A stretch of 64,000 nt of DNA. It comes from Verrucomicrobiaceae bacterium (lineage in GTDB: Bacteria; Verrucomicrobiota; Verrucomicrobiia; Opitutales; Intestinicryptomonadaceae). Both the position numbers and the translations under genes were made by a program. Shown piece after piece: positions 16,638 through 26,467 of the stretch (its first letter is position 1; every line of letters begins with the position of its first letter). The DNA is taken from NCBI GenBank assembly GCA_015061955.1, contig SUVO01000004.1, positions 62,001 to 126,000 on the forward strand. Reading direction: 5' to 3'. The notes beneath the pieces were generated by a model, which was not told where the DNA came from, did no database searches, and worked only from the letters and a program-made list of their open reading frames with translations.

Positions 16638-17927
16638 TTATTTGTTTAAGCGAGCAAGCTCGCGATGTGCGATGTCTCTACGATAAAAACCACCCTTAAA
16701 CGAAGTTGTTTTACAAAGAGCATATGCTTTATCTAAAGCCCCTTGCAATGTAGCATCGCTACCTACCATACCCAAAACTCTTCCACCAGCTGTTACAATG
16801 TTACCATCAACCAACTTTGTACCTGCATGGATAATCCAACAATCTTCAGGAATATCATCTTCTGGAGTAAATGTAATAACATCGCCCTTGCGATACGCAT
16901 CAGGATACCCCTCAGCACACATCACAACAATAGCAGTAAATTTGTTTGCAATTTTAACTTTCGATACATCGAGGTTTCCATTTGCAATATCGTTGATTAA
17001 CTCGAGAGCATCGCTTTCAATAAGTGGCATCAAAACCTGACATTCTGGATCGCCAAAGCGAACATTAAATTCAACAACCTTTGCACCATTTTTTGTAATC
17101 ATAATACCAACATAGAGCGTACCACGATAATCAATACCTTCGCTTTGCAAACCTGCCAAAGTTGGTGCTATAATGTTTGTTCTTACATCTTCGAGAACTG
17201 CATCGGTAGCAACTGCTGCCGGAGCATACGCACCCATACCACCAGTATTCAAACCAGTATCGCCCTCGCCTACGCGTTTATGGTCTTGGCTCGGTGGAAG
17301 CATTACATAATCTTTTCCACAAACCATAAGCATAATACTTGATTCTTCACCTTCCATTTTTTCTTCAACAACAATTTCTTTACCACTGTCGCCAAAAACA
17401 CCATCTTCAAGCATTTCTCGTGCTGCCTCGATAGCTTCAGCCTTCGTTTCTGGAATTATAACACCCTTACCTGCAGCCAAACCACTTGCTTTAATTACAA
17501 CATCGAAAGGTGCATTTTCAATAAATTCTTTAGCCTTTGCAAAATCAGTAAAGTTTTCGCCTGCTGCAGTTGGAATATTATATTTTTTCAAGAAATTCTT
17601 CGAGAATGCTTTACTTGCTTCTAAAATTGCTCCGTTTTTATTTGGACCATAAACAGCAATACCTTCGGCTCTGAGTGCGTCGGCCAAGCCCATAGAAAGA
17701 GGTACTTCCGGACCACTTATAACAAGGTCGAAATTTCCTTCTTTAGCAAGTGCAACAATGCCTTCAATATCTTCAGCTTTTACATTTGCAACTTCGCAAT
17801 CTTTAGCTATACCACCATTTGCTGGCGAGCAAACTAACCTACCCAACATAGGCGATTTCTTAACAGCCTTTACGAGTGCATGCTCGCGACCACCACTACC
17901 AATTATCAAAACATTTATCTTTTTCAT
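16638..17927 (-). CDS. purD: Phosphoribosylamine-glycine ligase
   Basis: 429 residues, normal length for GAR synthetase. The enzyme joins glycine to phosphoribosylamine with ATP, the second step of purine synthesis, in the cytoplasm. Visible are the N-terminal GSGGREHALVKAVKKS, SGPEVPLSMGLADALR, the ATP-grasp segment KASGLAAGKGVI (about 147-158), DHKRVGEGDTGLNTGGMGAYAP and the metal-binding VEFNVRFGDPE. It begins three bases after the stop of the LptF/G-type permease and is probably co-transcribed with it. The PurF-like gene of the window lies 27 kb away. Confidence 0.98.
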   Translation of the reverse strand: MKKINVLIIGSGGREHALVKAVKKSPMLGRLVCSPANGGIAKDCEVANVKAEDIEGIVALAKEGNFDLVISGPEVPLSMGLADALRAEGIAVYGPNKNGAILEASKAFSKNFLKKYNIPTAAGENFTDFAKAKEFIENAPFDVVIKASGLAAGKGVIIPETKAEAIEAAREMLEDGVFGDSGKEIVVEEKMEGEESSIMLMVCGKDYVMLPPSQDHKRVGEGDTGLNTGGMGAYAPAAVATDAVLEDVRTNIIAPTLAGLQSEGIDYRGTLYVGIMITKNGAKVVEFNVRFGDPECQVLMPLIESDALELINDIANGNLDVSKVKIANKFTAIVVMCAEGYPDAYRKGDVITFTPEDDIPEDCWIIHAGTKLVDGNIVTAGGRVLGMVGSDATLQGALDKAYALCKTTSFKGGFYRRDIAHRELARLNK

Positions 17928-17930
17928 AAA

Positions 17931-19052
17931 TTAAAAATTCTTTCTATATAAAAATGCAGTAAATATAAAAATAGTTATAGGAGGAATTATGGCAGCTACA
18001 AGTGGATCGATAAACCCCTTACTACCAAGACCAGTCATTAAACTATCAAGAACAAAATATCCAAAGAATAAACCTATTGTTTTTGAAACACCAACCATAG
18101 GATTTGTTCTCACCCCCGACATTGCAAAAGGTATAGCAATAGCAAGTACAATAACGCATATTAACGGACTTGTCCAAATAGAATACTTTCTAACAAAATA
18201 TGGTAAAGCTTCTTGATAATCATCATCACCGCCCAAAGCTTCAAGTATTGTTCTGTTTTCCGACATCGACAAATCACTTGGACGATTCATCGACAATATC
18301 ATAATTTGTGGCCGTTCTTTGAAATTTCTGTAATATTGTTTATCGAAACCAATTGCACGCACTGGACGATTATTTTCTGCATCAAATTCTATTTGTTGCC
18401 CATCTTTAAAAAACCAACATTTATCAACGTCGTCGTATACTCCTTCGCGAGCCATTACACGCATAATTTCTCGGGCTTGATTATCTAACACCGAAACTCT
18501 AACACCACTGCCCACGTTTGTTATACGCGAAAACTTATTCATAAACCACAAACGACTATCGCGACGATTATTAAAACACAATGTTTTTATAATCCCTGCC
18601 GAATGACCATCTGTTGACGAACGCATTTGTTTTTCAACCATTGCGCTATCGTAAAGTTTTCTTGATTTCTCTTTACAAAATGGAATAACCGAAGCGTTCA
18701 TCCACAAAAACACGCCTGCAATTATAATTGATGCTAACCACAACGAACGTGTTATACGGAAATCGTTCATACCAGCAGCACGCATAGATGTAATTTCGTT
18801 ATTGCGATGCAATGCTCCCAACACAAACATAAAGCTCAACAACAAGCTTATCGGTAAAAAAATTGGAATTAAAGTAGGCGACAAAAGTGTATAATACAGC
18901 AAAATTTGCTCGGTAGCTATACCCGATTCAAACAAATTACCGAGCGTAGAATACATGTCGTTCATAAGCAAAATACCCAACATAACAGCAACTGCAATGC
19001 AGAATACTTTGATCCATTCAAATAATATATATCTGTCTAAAAGAATACGCAT
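17931..19052 (-). CDS. LptF/LptG family lipopolysaccharide export permease (YjgP/YjgQ)
   Basis: 373 residues. Three or more membrane helices at the N-terminus (about 10-30, 55-80, 100-120) and three at the C-terminus (about 290-370) flank a soluble periplasmic domain, the arrangement of LptF/LptG. The first helix begins LLDRYILFEWIKVF, and the TM2-3 region has SFMFVLGALHRNNEITSMRAAGM, the family hallmark. With LptB it would extract lipopolysaccharide from the inner membrane. Only one such gene is present; the LptF/G partner must lie elsewhere, so I do not choose between the symbols. It is the first gene of an operon with purD. Confidence 0.92.
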   Translation of the reverse strand: MRILLDRYILFEWIKVFCIAVAVMLGILLMNDMYSTLGNLFESGIATEQILLYYTLLSPTLIPIFLPISLLLSFMFVLGALHRNNEITSMRAAGMNDFRITRSLWLASIIIAGVFLWMNASVIPFCKEKSRKLYDSAMVEKQMRSSTDGHSAGIIKTLCFNNRRDSRLWFMNKFSRITNVGSGVRVSVLDNQAREIMRVMAREGVYDDVDKCWFFKDGQQIEFDAENNRPVRAIGFDKQYYRNFKERPQIMILSMNRPSDLSMSENRTILEALGGDDDYQEALPYFVRKYSIWTSPLICVIVLAIAIPFAMSGVRTNPMVGVSKTIGLFFGYFVLDSLMTGLGSKGFIDPLVAAIIPPITIFIFTAFLYRKNF

Positions 19053-19233
19053 TTTGAAAATATAATAACAACATTAACAGAAAATTTTAGTTTGTCAATT
19101 TTCCAAAAAAAATAAAAACACCTATCCTAAAGTAAGAAGTATTCTGTATTTTTATGTTGAAAAAGAAATGTCGATAATTTAAAAGTTTGTGGCATATTTT
19201 ATTTTATATTTCGGGCCTTAAAAACTAACTAAT

Positions 19234-21363
19234 ATGAATTCAAGAAAAAAAGCTCTCGCAAGAATAAACACAGTTTCGCACGACTACCCAAATCAAGCTA
19301 AACCATACAATATTGATACCGAATATGGTACAGACTCTTTCAGCATAAAGGCTATGGAAGATTATCTGTCGAAGCCAATTTATAAAAAGCTCCTTGAAAC
19401 TATCGAAAAAGGTGTTCAATTAGACCCTGCTGTTGCCGACGACGTTGCACATGCTATGAAAATTTGGGCAATGCAAAAAGGTGCAACTCACTACACGCAC
19501 TGGTTTTTTCCTTTAACTGGTACCAGTGCCGAAAAGCACGACTCTTTCATAGATCCAATACCAGAAGGCAAAGCAATAACCCGTTTTTCGGGAAAAAACT
19601 TAATTATGGGCGAACCCGATGCTTCAAGTTTTCCTTCGGGAGGTTTGCGCTCAACATTTGAAGCTCGAGGTTATACAGCTTGGGATCCAACAAGCCCTGC
19701 ATACATAAAACGTGTTGGTGGCGTTGCTACTCTTTGTATTCCAACTTTATTTTTATCGTACACTGGCGAAGTTCTCGACAAAAAAACACCATTATTACGT
19801 TCAATACAAGTATTAAGCAAACAAGCAATTCGCTTGGCTAAATGTTTTGGTATAGAAGATACATCGGTTTCTGTAACATTAGGTGCCGAACAAGAATATT
19901 TCTTAATAGATAGAAACTTATACACATTGCGTCCCGATTTGCTTGAAGCTGGTAGAACATTATTTGGTGCGCCACCACAAAAGCATCAACAATTAGAAGA
20001 CCACTATTTTGGTCAGATAAAACCTCGCATTCTTAATTTTATGCACGAGGTTGATTTAGAACTTTGGAAAGTAGGTATTCCTGCTAAAACACGTCATAAC
20101 GAAGTTGCACCTGCTCAGTTTGAAATTGCTCCAGTTTTTGAAGAACTCAATTTGGCTACCGACCACAATATTATGCTTATGGAAATTTTGCGTAATACAG
20201 CTGAAAAGCATGGTCTTACATGCCTATTACACGAAAAGCCTTTTGCTGGTATAAATGGTTCGGGCAAACACAACAACTGGTCGATATCAGTAGGCAAACG
20301 CAACTTGTTAAATCCAGGGTCAAATCCACACGAAAACGCATTGTTCTTAACAACGTTGTGTGCTGTTATTATGGCTGTTGACAAACATGCCGACATTCTG
20401 CGTTCATCAACAGCAAGTGCTGGCAACGACCATCGTCTTGGAGCAAACGAAGCACCTCCTGCAATTATATCAATTTTCTTGGGCGATCAACTTGCCGACA
20501 TTATTGACCAAATTGAAGTTGGTGGAGCTAAAACATCTAAAAGTGGCAAGTTAATTAAGGTTGGTGTAAATCAATTACCTACCCTTTCTGGCGATGCTAC
20601 CGACAGAAACAGAACAAGCCCATTTGCCTTTACTGGTAATAAATTTGAATTTCGTGCGCCAGGGTCTTCGCAATCGTGTTCTAGTCCGAATGTAATTTTG
20701 AATACAATGGTTGCTGAAGCTTTCGACGAAATTGCAACAAAACTTGAAAAACTATCGAAAAACGACTTCAACAAGGGCTTGCAAAAAATCCTTCAAGAAA
20801 TCGTAAAAAAGCATAAACGAGTAATATTTAATGGCGATGGATATAACGACTCGTGGACAAAAGAAGCTTCAAAACGCAAACTCTTAAATTTGGTATCAAC
20901 ACCAGAAGCACTAAAGCCTTTAATTGCCCAAAAAAATATTGCTTTGTTTGAAAAATACGGAGTCTACAAAGAAAGCGAATTGAGATCACGTTATGAAGTA
21001 TTTATGGAAGAGTACGAAAAGAAAATTCAAATAGAAGCATCGTTGACTCTTCAAATGGCTAAAACAATGATTTTACCTGCTGTTGTTAAGTATGTAAAAC
21101 AACTTGGCGACGCCTCGAATGCATTTGTTAGTGCAAAATGCAAAAATCCAATAAAAGAATATCTCGAAAAAATATCGGCAATGACAACCGAATTTACATC
21201 GGCAATGCAAAATCTTGAGAAAACACTCAAAAAGAACGCCTCTACCGACAAAAAAATATCGGCAATGAACGAAGTTCGCAAAACTGCTGATGCACTCGAA
21301 ACCGAGGTTGATGACGAACTATGGCCATTGCCTAAATACTCGGAAATGTTATTTGCATACTAA
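19234..21363 (+). CDS. glnN: Type III glutamine synthetase
   Basis: 709 residues, the size of GSIII (larger than GSI). It makes glutamine from glutamate and ammonia with ATP in the cytoplasm. Signatures seen are [39 protein letters not shown] (near residue 140), [39 protein letters not shown] and a long helical C-terminus. The 181-bp gap upstream separates it from the divergent permease gene and presumably holds its promoter; no clear NtrC/sigma-54 site was found. tadA follows after three bases. Confidence 0.97.
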   Translation: MNSRKKALARINTVSHDYPNQAKPYNIDTEYGTDSFSIKAMEDYLSKPIYKKLLETIEKGVQLDPAVADDVAHAMKIWAMQKGATHYTHWFFPLTGTSAEKHDSFIDPIPEGKAITRFSGKNLIMGEPDASSFPSGGLRSTFEARGYTAWDPTSPAYIKRVGGVATLCIPTLFLSYTGEVLDKKTPLLRSIQVLSKQAIRLAKCFGIEDTSVSVTLGAEQEYFLIDRNLYTLRPDLLEAGRTLFGAPPQKHQQLEDHYFGQIKPRILNFMHEVDLELWKVGIPAKTRHNEVAPAQFEIAPVFEELNLATDHNIMLMEILRNTAEKHGLTCLLHEKPFAGINGSGKHNNWSISVGKRNLLNPGSNPHENALFLTTLCAVIMAVDKHADILRSSTASAGNDHRLGANEAPPAIISIFLGDQLADIIDQIEVGGAKTSKSGKLIKVGVNQLPTLSGDATDRNRTSPFAFTGNKFEFRAPGSSQSCSSPNVILNTMVAEAFDEIATKLEKLSKNDFNKGLQKILQEIVKKHKRVIFNGDGYNDSWTKEASKRKLLNLVSTPEALKPLIAQKNIALFEKYGVYKESELRSRYEVFMEEYEKKIQIEASLTLQMAKTMILPAVVKYVKQLGDASNAFVSAKCKNPIKEYLEKISAMTTEFTSAMQNLEKTLKKNASTDKKISAMNEVRKTADALETEVDDELWPLPKYSEMLFAY

Positions 21364-21366
21364 GAT

Positions 21367-21870
21367 ATGAAAGCTACGCCAGAATGCCCATTTATGCCTT
21401 TGCATCCGTCTTACATGTTGCGAGACGACACCTTTTTTATGAAGTTGGCATATAATCAAGCATTGAAAGCATGGAAAGAAGGCGAAGTACCCGTTGGTGC
21501 TGTTATTGAATGTCAGGGCGAAGTAATTGCGCAGGCGCACAATATGGTGGAGCAAACTAAAGATCCAACTGCACATGCTGAAATTTTAGCAATTACACAA
21601 GCTTCGGCAAAACTTGAAGATTGGCGTTTAAACAATGCTACTTTATATGTAACCAAAGAACCTTGTCCTATGTGTTCTGGAGCATGTATTATGGCGCGTC
21701 TTTCAAGAGTTGTATATGCAACCAAAGATGCTAAAATGGGTTTTTTAGGAGGTGCTTTACAAGTTCATTTAGTACCTACATTAAATCATCATTTACAAGT
21801 AACCACCGGAGTATTAGAAGAAGAATGTACGCAAATGATAAAAACATTCTTTGAATTAAAGCGAATATAA
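21367..21870 (+). CDS. tadA: tRNA-specific adenosine deaminase
   Basis: 167 residues. TadA converts the wobble adenosine of tRNA-Arg(ACG) to inosine. The zinc-binding and catalytic residues are clear: HAEILAI (His, Glu) and PCPMCSGAC (two Cys), with GEVPVGAVI upstream and KDAKMGFLGG downstream. The first 24 residues are an N-terminal extension relative to E. coli TadA; an internal ATG at 21439 (MKLAYNQAL) is an alternative start. The 21367 start is favoured because it lies three bases after glnN and suits coupled translation. Confidence 0.93.
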   Translation: MKATPECPFMPLHPSYMLRDDTFFMKLAYNQALKAWKEGEVPVGAVIECQGEVIAQAHNMVEQTKDPTAHAEILAITQASAKLEDWRLNNATLYVTKEPCPMCSGACIMARLSRVVYATKDAKMGFLGGALQVHLVPTLNHHLQVTTGVLEEECTQMIKTFFELKRI

Positions 21871-21940
21871 ACGTATAAAAAGCTTGACTAAAAGCAAAAA
21901 AAATCGACTCTCTCTAAGATAAACTTTTATAAAATCAGAA

Positions 21941-23728
21941 ATGAAAAGAACTAACACTTGCAATGAATTAACCGCCGCAAATGTCGGCGAAAACGTAACA
22001 CTTATCGGCTGGGTAAACTCGGTTCGCGACCATGGTGGCATTTTGTTTGTTGACCTCAGAGACCGCGAAGGTATTACTCAGGTAGTTTTTAATCCAGAAA
22101 TTAAAGACGTTTACGAAACTGCACAAAAGCTCAAAGACGAAAGCGTTATCCAAGTATTTGGTAAAGTTGCCGCAAGAGACGAAGGTACAAAAAACTCAAA
22201 TCTCAAAACTGGCGATATAGAAGTTGTTGCAGAAAATATGATTGTTCATAATATTTGCGATGTTCTTCCATTCCCTCTTGAAGATGAACGTGCAGATAAG
22301 GTAAACGAAGACTTGCGTTTGCAATATCGTTATCTCGATTTACGTCGTCCACGCAATCTCAATTTGTTAAAGACTCGCCACGTTGCTGCTAAGGCAATTC
22401 GCGATTATCTCAACTCGGAAAACTTCATTGAAGTTGAAACTCCAATTTTGTTCAAAAGTACTCCAGAAGGTGCTCGTGAATTCTTGGTACCAAGTCGAAT
22501 CAATCCAGGAAGTTTCTATGCCTTAAACCAATCACCACAGCAGTATAAACAAATGTTGATGGTATCGGGTATTGAACGCTACTTCCAGATGGCAAAGTGC
22601 TTCCGCGACGAAGACCTTCGTGCAGACCGTCAGCCAGAATTTACACAGGTCGATATCGAATTGAGCTTCGTTGAACGCGAAGATATGTACGCTCTTATCG
22701 AAAATATGCTCAAGAAGGTTTGGAAAGACGTTTTGAATATCGATATTCCAACACCATTCCAGCGTATGCACTACGAAGAAGCTATGAATAGATATGGTGT
22801 TGATAAGCCAGATACTCGCTTCGATATAGAACTTAACGACCTTACCGATGTATTTAAAGATAGCCAATTCAAAGTATTTGCAAGCATTGTTCAAAGTGGT
22901 GGCGTAATTAAAGCTATCAACGCAAAAGGTCTTGCCGATATTACACAAGGCGAGCTTAAAAACCTTGAAGATATCGCTAAAACTCTCGGAGCAAAAGGCT
23001 TGGCATTTATCAAGGCTGAAAATGGTGCTTGGAAAAGCCCAATCCTCAAGTTCTTGTCGGAAGAAGAACAAAATGCACTTCGCCAAAAGCTCAATATTGA
23101 AGATGGCGATATAGTTTTCTTTGCAGCATCGCAATGGGAACAAGCTTGTGCAATCTTGGGAAGAATTCGTTTGGAATGTGGTAAACTCTTGCAAAATAGA
23201 GGTAAGCTTGTAATTCCAGCCGACAAATTCAACTTCCTTTGGGTAATAGAATTCCCACTTATGCTTTGGGACGAAGAACAAGGTCGCTACGTTTCGGCTC
23301 ACCACCCATTCACTGCTCCAGTTGAAGAAGATATGCAATTCTTAGATACCGACCCACTCAAAGTTCGTGGTCAGCACTACGATATCGTTCTCAATGGTAC
23401 AGAGCTCGGTGGTGGTTCAATTCGTATTCACCAACCTGAAGTTCAGGAAAAAGTTTTCAAAGATGTTTTGAAAATCCCTGCCGATGTTGTTGAAAGTCGT
23501 TTTGGCTATATGCTTAAGGCATTCAAATTTGGTGCACCTCCACATGGTGGTATAGCTTTAGGTTTCGACCGTTTGGTAACAATCCTCACTGGTCGCTCAA
23601 GTATTCGCGATATCATCGCTTTCCCAAAAACACAAAAGGGGCAAGATTTGATGGCACAGTCGCCATCGCCTGTAACGGAAAAGCAACTCAAAGATTTGCA
23701 CATAAAGCTCGACATTATCGAAGACTAA
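21941..23728 (+). CDS. aspS: Aspartyl-tRNA synthetase (bacterial type)
   Basis: 595 residues, bacterial length. The N-terminal OB-fold has GWVNSVRDHGGILFVDLRDREG. Class II motifs follow: LDLRRPRN and FIEVETPILFKSTPEGAREF (motif 1/flipping region), FRDEDLRADRQPEFTQVD (motif 2) and GIALGFDRLVTILTG (motif 3). The GAD insertion lies between about residues 300 and 420, as usual in bacterial enzymes. The preceding gap of 70 bp may hold a promoter. A strong terminator follows. Confidence 0.98.
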   Translation: MKRTNTCNELTAANVGENVTLIGWVNSVRDHGGILFVDLRDREGITQVVFNPEIKDVYETAQKLKDESVIQVFGKVAARDEGTKNSNLKTGDIEVVAENMIVHNICDVLPFPLEDERADKVNEDLRLQYRYLDLRRPRNLNLLKTRHVAAKAIRDYLNSENFIEVETPILFKSTPEGAREFLVPSRINPGSFYALNQSPQQYKQMLMVSGIERYFQMAKCFRDEDLRADRQPEFTQVDIELSFVEREDMYALIENMLKKVWKDVLNIDIPTPFQRMHYEEAMNRYGVDKPDTRFDIELNDLTDVFKDSQFKVFASIVQSGGVIKAINAKGLADITQGELKNLEDIAKTLGAKGLAFIKAENGAWKSPILKFLSEEEQNALRQKLNIEDGDIVFFAASQWEQACAILGRIRLECGKLLQNRGKLVIPADKFNFLWVIEFPLMLWDEEQGRYVSAHHPFTAPVEEDMQFLDTDPLKVRGQHYDIVLNGTELGGGSIRIHQPEVQEKVFKDVLKIPADVVESRFGYMLKAFKFGAPPHGGIALGFDRLVTILTGRSSIRDIIAFPKTQKGQDLMAQSPSPVTEKQLKDLHIKLDIIED

Positions 23729-23751
23729 AAACGTGTAAAAATAATTTAAAT

Positions 23752-23781
23752 AAAAAAGTAGGCAATAGCCTACTTTTTTTT
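23752..23781. terminator. Bidirectional terminator between aspS and xseA
   Basis: AAAAAAGTAGGC-AATA-GCCTACTTTTTT is a perfect hairpin with T runs on both strands. It serves aspS on plus and the mqn-xseA operon on minus. Confidence 0.9.
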
Positions 23782-23800
23782 ATTTAAGAAATTCATAAAT

Positions 23801-25072
23801 CTACTTTATTGTTGCAGATTTTTTACCATCGGCAAAATACATTTGCACGTCTTCGCCCGACGTTAAATTTGTTGCCGATGTAATAACGTCGCCAGAAGAA
23901 TTACGCACTATCGAAAAGCCTCGAGCCAAAATATTTTCTACATTCAAATTTTCTAAACGTTTTTGACAAGCGTTCAACCGTTCTTGCAACACTATCATTT
24001 TAGGTTTTACCCCTACATAGTTCAACTGCGTTTTTAGGTTTTTTAATTTTGTAGTTTTTTCAGCTGTAATTCGCTTTATTGATACGTTCAAACGCTCTTG
24101 AATATCATCAATACGAATTGTGTTATTTGCAATTTTTACCGACGGACTATTCAATCTGAAAACATCTACAGCCTTAGATAACAACGAGCGAACCGATTGC
24201 ATTTTCAACATCAACTCCCTGCGAACAAGTTCAAAACTTCGAGTTATTGAATTTGAAAAATCAATAAAGTTGCTCGATATATATTCGGCTGCAGCACTGG
24301 GTGTTTCGGCACGCAAGTCGGCTGAAAAGTCTGACAAAGTAAAATCTATTTCGTGTCCGACTGCAGATATAGTTGGAATTTTAGAACCAGCCACTGCCCG
24401 AGCTACAATTTCTTCGTTAAAGCTCCACAAGTCTTCTAAGCTTCCACCACCACGCATTACAACTAATAAATCAAAATTATATGCCGATGTTTGTGCATAG
24501 TTTATTTGATTTACAATCTCTTGTGCCGACTCTGCCCCCTGAACTCTGGCAGGCAAGATAAACACATTGCCCTTCCAAGCACGACGTGTTAAAATTCTAC
24601 AAAAATCTCTGATTGCTGCTCCAGTTGGCGATGTAATAACGGCTATATTGCGTGGAAGCGTTGGTATTTGGCGTTTTTTAGATTTATCGAACAAGCCTTC
24701 TTCGGCGAGTTTTTGTTTCAACTGCTCAAAGCGTTTTGCTAAATCGCCAGTTCCGTCGGGCATTGCAGCTTTTATTACAATTTGATAATTACCCGAACCT
24801 TCGTAAACAGAAATTTCGCCATACGCCAAAATTTTCATACCCTCGCGCAATGGAAACGAAACGCCTCGAGAATATCCTTTAAAAAGCACTGCCGATATTA
24901 TTGCATCGGAATCTTTCAATTTGAAATATGTATGACCACTCGAATAAGTTTTTAAATTTGAAATTTCACCACGCAACCACAATTCTGGAACTTGCGTTTT
25001 AACAAGCATTTTAAAGCGTCGCGAAAACTCGCTAACGCTCAAAATTTCATCGCTTTGTCTCAAGAAATCCAT
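23801..25072 (-). CDS. xseA: Exodeoxyribonuclease VII large subunit
   Basis: 423 residues from the ATG at 25072, which begins one base after the mqnB stop; an upstream ATG at 25093 would overlap mqnB by 20 bases. An OB-fold (ELWLRGEISNLK, SGHTYFKLKD) leads into the nuclease domain with SPTGAAIRDF, RGGGSLEDLWSFNEE, ISAVGHEIDFTLSDFSAD and RAETPSAAAE, then a coiled-coil region. ExoVII degrades single-stranded DNA to short oligonucleotides. The small subunit XseB is not nearby. It is the last gene of the menaquinone operon, an unusual companion. Confidence 0.96.
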   Translation of the reverse strand: MDFLRQSDEILSVSEFSRRFKMLVKTQVPELWLRGEISNLKTYSSGHTYFKLKDSDAIISAVLFKGYSRGVSFPLREGMKILAYGEISVYEGSGNYQIVIKAAMPDGTGDLAKRFEQLKQKLAEEGLFDKSKKRQIPTLPRNIAVITSPTGAAIRDFCRILTRRAWKGNVFILPARVQGAESAQEIVNQINYAQTSAYNFDLLVVMRGGGSLEDLWSFNEEIVARAVAGSKIPTISAVGHEIDFTLSDFSADLRAETPSAAAEYISSNFIDFSNSITRSFELVRRELMLKMQSVRSLLSKAVDVFRLNSPSVKIANNTIRIDDIQERLNVSIKRITAEKTTKLKNLKTQLNYVGVKPKMIVLQERLNACQKRLENLNVENILARGFSIVRNSSGDVITSATNLTSGEDVQMYFADGKKSATIK

Positions 25073-25073
25073 A

Positions 25074-25706
25074 TTACGAGAACACTCCAACAACGTGAGC
25101 TAAACGCTTCTGCAAAGACTTTATGTTTTCGTTTATATTACATTCTTCAGAAAAATCGCTAACTAATTTTATGAGCGATATTTTTTTGCCGAACACTTGC
25201 GCAGCAAAAGCAAAAGCATAACCTTCCATATCAACAAGCTCACCCTTTTCGCCAGCCATAGCTCTGCGCTTAGCACTTGCTACCGGACGGCTCGAAGTTG
25301 CCAAAGTTCTGCCCGTATCAGACAATTTAAAACGTTTATCAGTGTATGGTTCTATTGAACAAACTTCAGAAATTTCGTATGCACTTGCAAATACAACTTG
25401 AGGTTTTTTATCTTCAGGTTTTTCAGAAATAACGTAAACTGGATCAGTATGTTCGAATGGTTCAAGCACGCACTCAACAGCCGACGACGCACCACATGTA
25501 CCAATATTTATAGCTTCATCAAAATCGAATTTAGAGCATGCCCACGCAAACGCAGTTGCCGCAGGAGTAAGCCCAATACCTGTTAAAATTAAAAATGCCG
25601 AATCATTCTGATACACTTCAAAAGGTTCTGAATAAATTTTTTTGAAATTGTGCATTTTTAAAACATACTCAACTTCAAAATCGGCTGCACAAAATATAAT
25701 TTTCAT
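25074..25706 (-). CDS. mqnB: Futalosine hydrolase (nucleosidase)
   Basis: 210 residues from the ATG at 25706, which overlaps the mqnD stop as ATGA; an upstream ATG at 25718 is less likely. The fold is that of purine nucleoside phosphorylases and MTA/SAH nucleosidases: GIGLTPAATAFAWA, NIGTCGAS and the catalytic VDMEGYAFAFAA with the conserved Glu, then KLVSDFS with the conserved Asp. MqnB removes hypoxanthine from futalosine (or adenine from aminofutalosine) to yield dehypoxanthinyl futalosine. The assignment is strengthened by its place between mqnD and xseA. Generic MTA nucleosidase is the alternative. Confidence 0.88.
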   Translation of the reverse strand: MKIIFCAADFEVEYVLKMHNFKKIYSEPFEVYQNDSAFLILTGIGLTPAATAFAWACSKFDFDEAINIGTCGASSAVECVLEPFEHTDPVYVISEKPEDKKPQVVFASAYEISEVCSIEPYTDKRFKLSDTGRTLATSSRPVASAKRRAMAGEKGELVDMEGYAFAFAAQVFGKKISLIKLVSDFSEECNINENIKSLQKRLAHVVGVFS

Positions 25707-26467
25707 TTTTGTAGACATTTTCGTAAATTCTCCAGCAACTGAGTTCTTATGTTTGAAATATCGAAAGAATAATCGTTTACAAAGGCATAAATATGTTTTT
25801 GTAAAACGTCATCATCTAAGTATTGAGCATTTTCTTTTACAAAAGGTAATGTTTGCTCGGTATTATCGAACGCCCAACGCAAACTCTTACGAATTTGATT
25901 TTCTATTTCTTGTTTTTTGGCAATCATATCGCGTCGAATACAAATACAACCAAGTGGAACTGGCAACGATGTAGATTTCGTCCAAAACTCGCCCAAATCT
26001 TCCAGCAACTGCAAACCTTGGCTTTCATAGACAAAACGCCCTTCATGAATTAACACACCATAATCAATATCGCTATTTGCAACACACTGAGCTACATCTC
26101 TAAAGTACATGGGTCGCAAATCTAATTTTTCCATACAGAAAAATTTTAACAAAAGCGAAGCTGTTGTATTTAAACCAGGAACAGCAATGGGCTTTTTGAT
26201 GTCAAATTTAACGCCTTTTTTACCTACCAAAACTGGACCAGTTCCAATTCCAAGAGCAGAACCAGCATCGAGCAATTCGTACTTATCAGAATTTTCGAGA
26301 TAAGCAGCAAACGACATCTTTGTTACTTCGTACTCTCCCTTTTGAGCCGACAAATTCAATCCTTCTATATCATCAAAGACAAAATCTACCGAAGAAGGCG
26401 TTTTACCATCTATCATGGCAAAATACGAAAACGTATCGTTTGGACAAGGTGTTATTGCAAATTTCAT
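25703..26467 (-). CDS. mqnD: 1,4-Dihydroxy-6-naphthoate synthase
   Basis: 254 residues. The protein has the periplasmic-binding-protein fold of the MqnA/MqnD family but no export signal. It starts with TPCPNDTFSYFAM, the MqnD hallmark, and continues with SFAAYL, SGSALG-like AGSALGIGTGPVLV and PGLNTTASLLLKFF. It opens cyclic dehypoxanthinyl futalosine to give 1,4-dihydroxy-6-naphthoate. The start overlaps mqnC by four bases, and the end overlaps mqnB by four bases. Confidence 0.95.
   Translation of the reverse strand: MKFAITPCPNDTFSYFAMIDGKTPSSVDFVFDDIEGLNLSAQKGEYEVTKMSFAAYLENSDKYELLDAGSALGIGTGPVLVGKKGVKFDIKKPIAVPGLNTTASLLLKFFCMEKLDLRPMYFRDVAQCVANSDIDYGVLIHEGRFVYESQGLQLLEDLGEFWTKSTSLPVPLGCICIRRDMIAKKQEIENQIRKSLRWAFDNTEQTLPFVKENAQYLDDDVLQKHIYAFVNDYSFDISNIRTQLLENLRKCLQK

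Noticed and set aside
19053-19233. Sigma-54 promoter upstream of the type III glutamine synthetase
   Set aside because: A GTGGCAT element is present, but the matching -12 GC is missing at the right spacing.
22532-23338. 268-codon frame on the minus strand inside aspS
   Set aside because: It is wholly antisense to a conserved aspartyl-tRNA synthetase gene, Cys- and Phe-rich, with no ribosome-binding site or homology.
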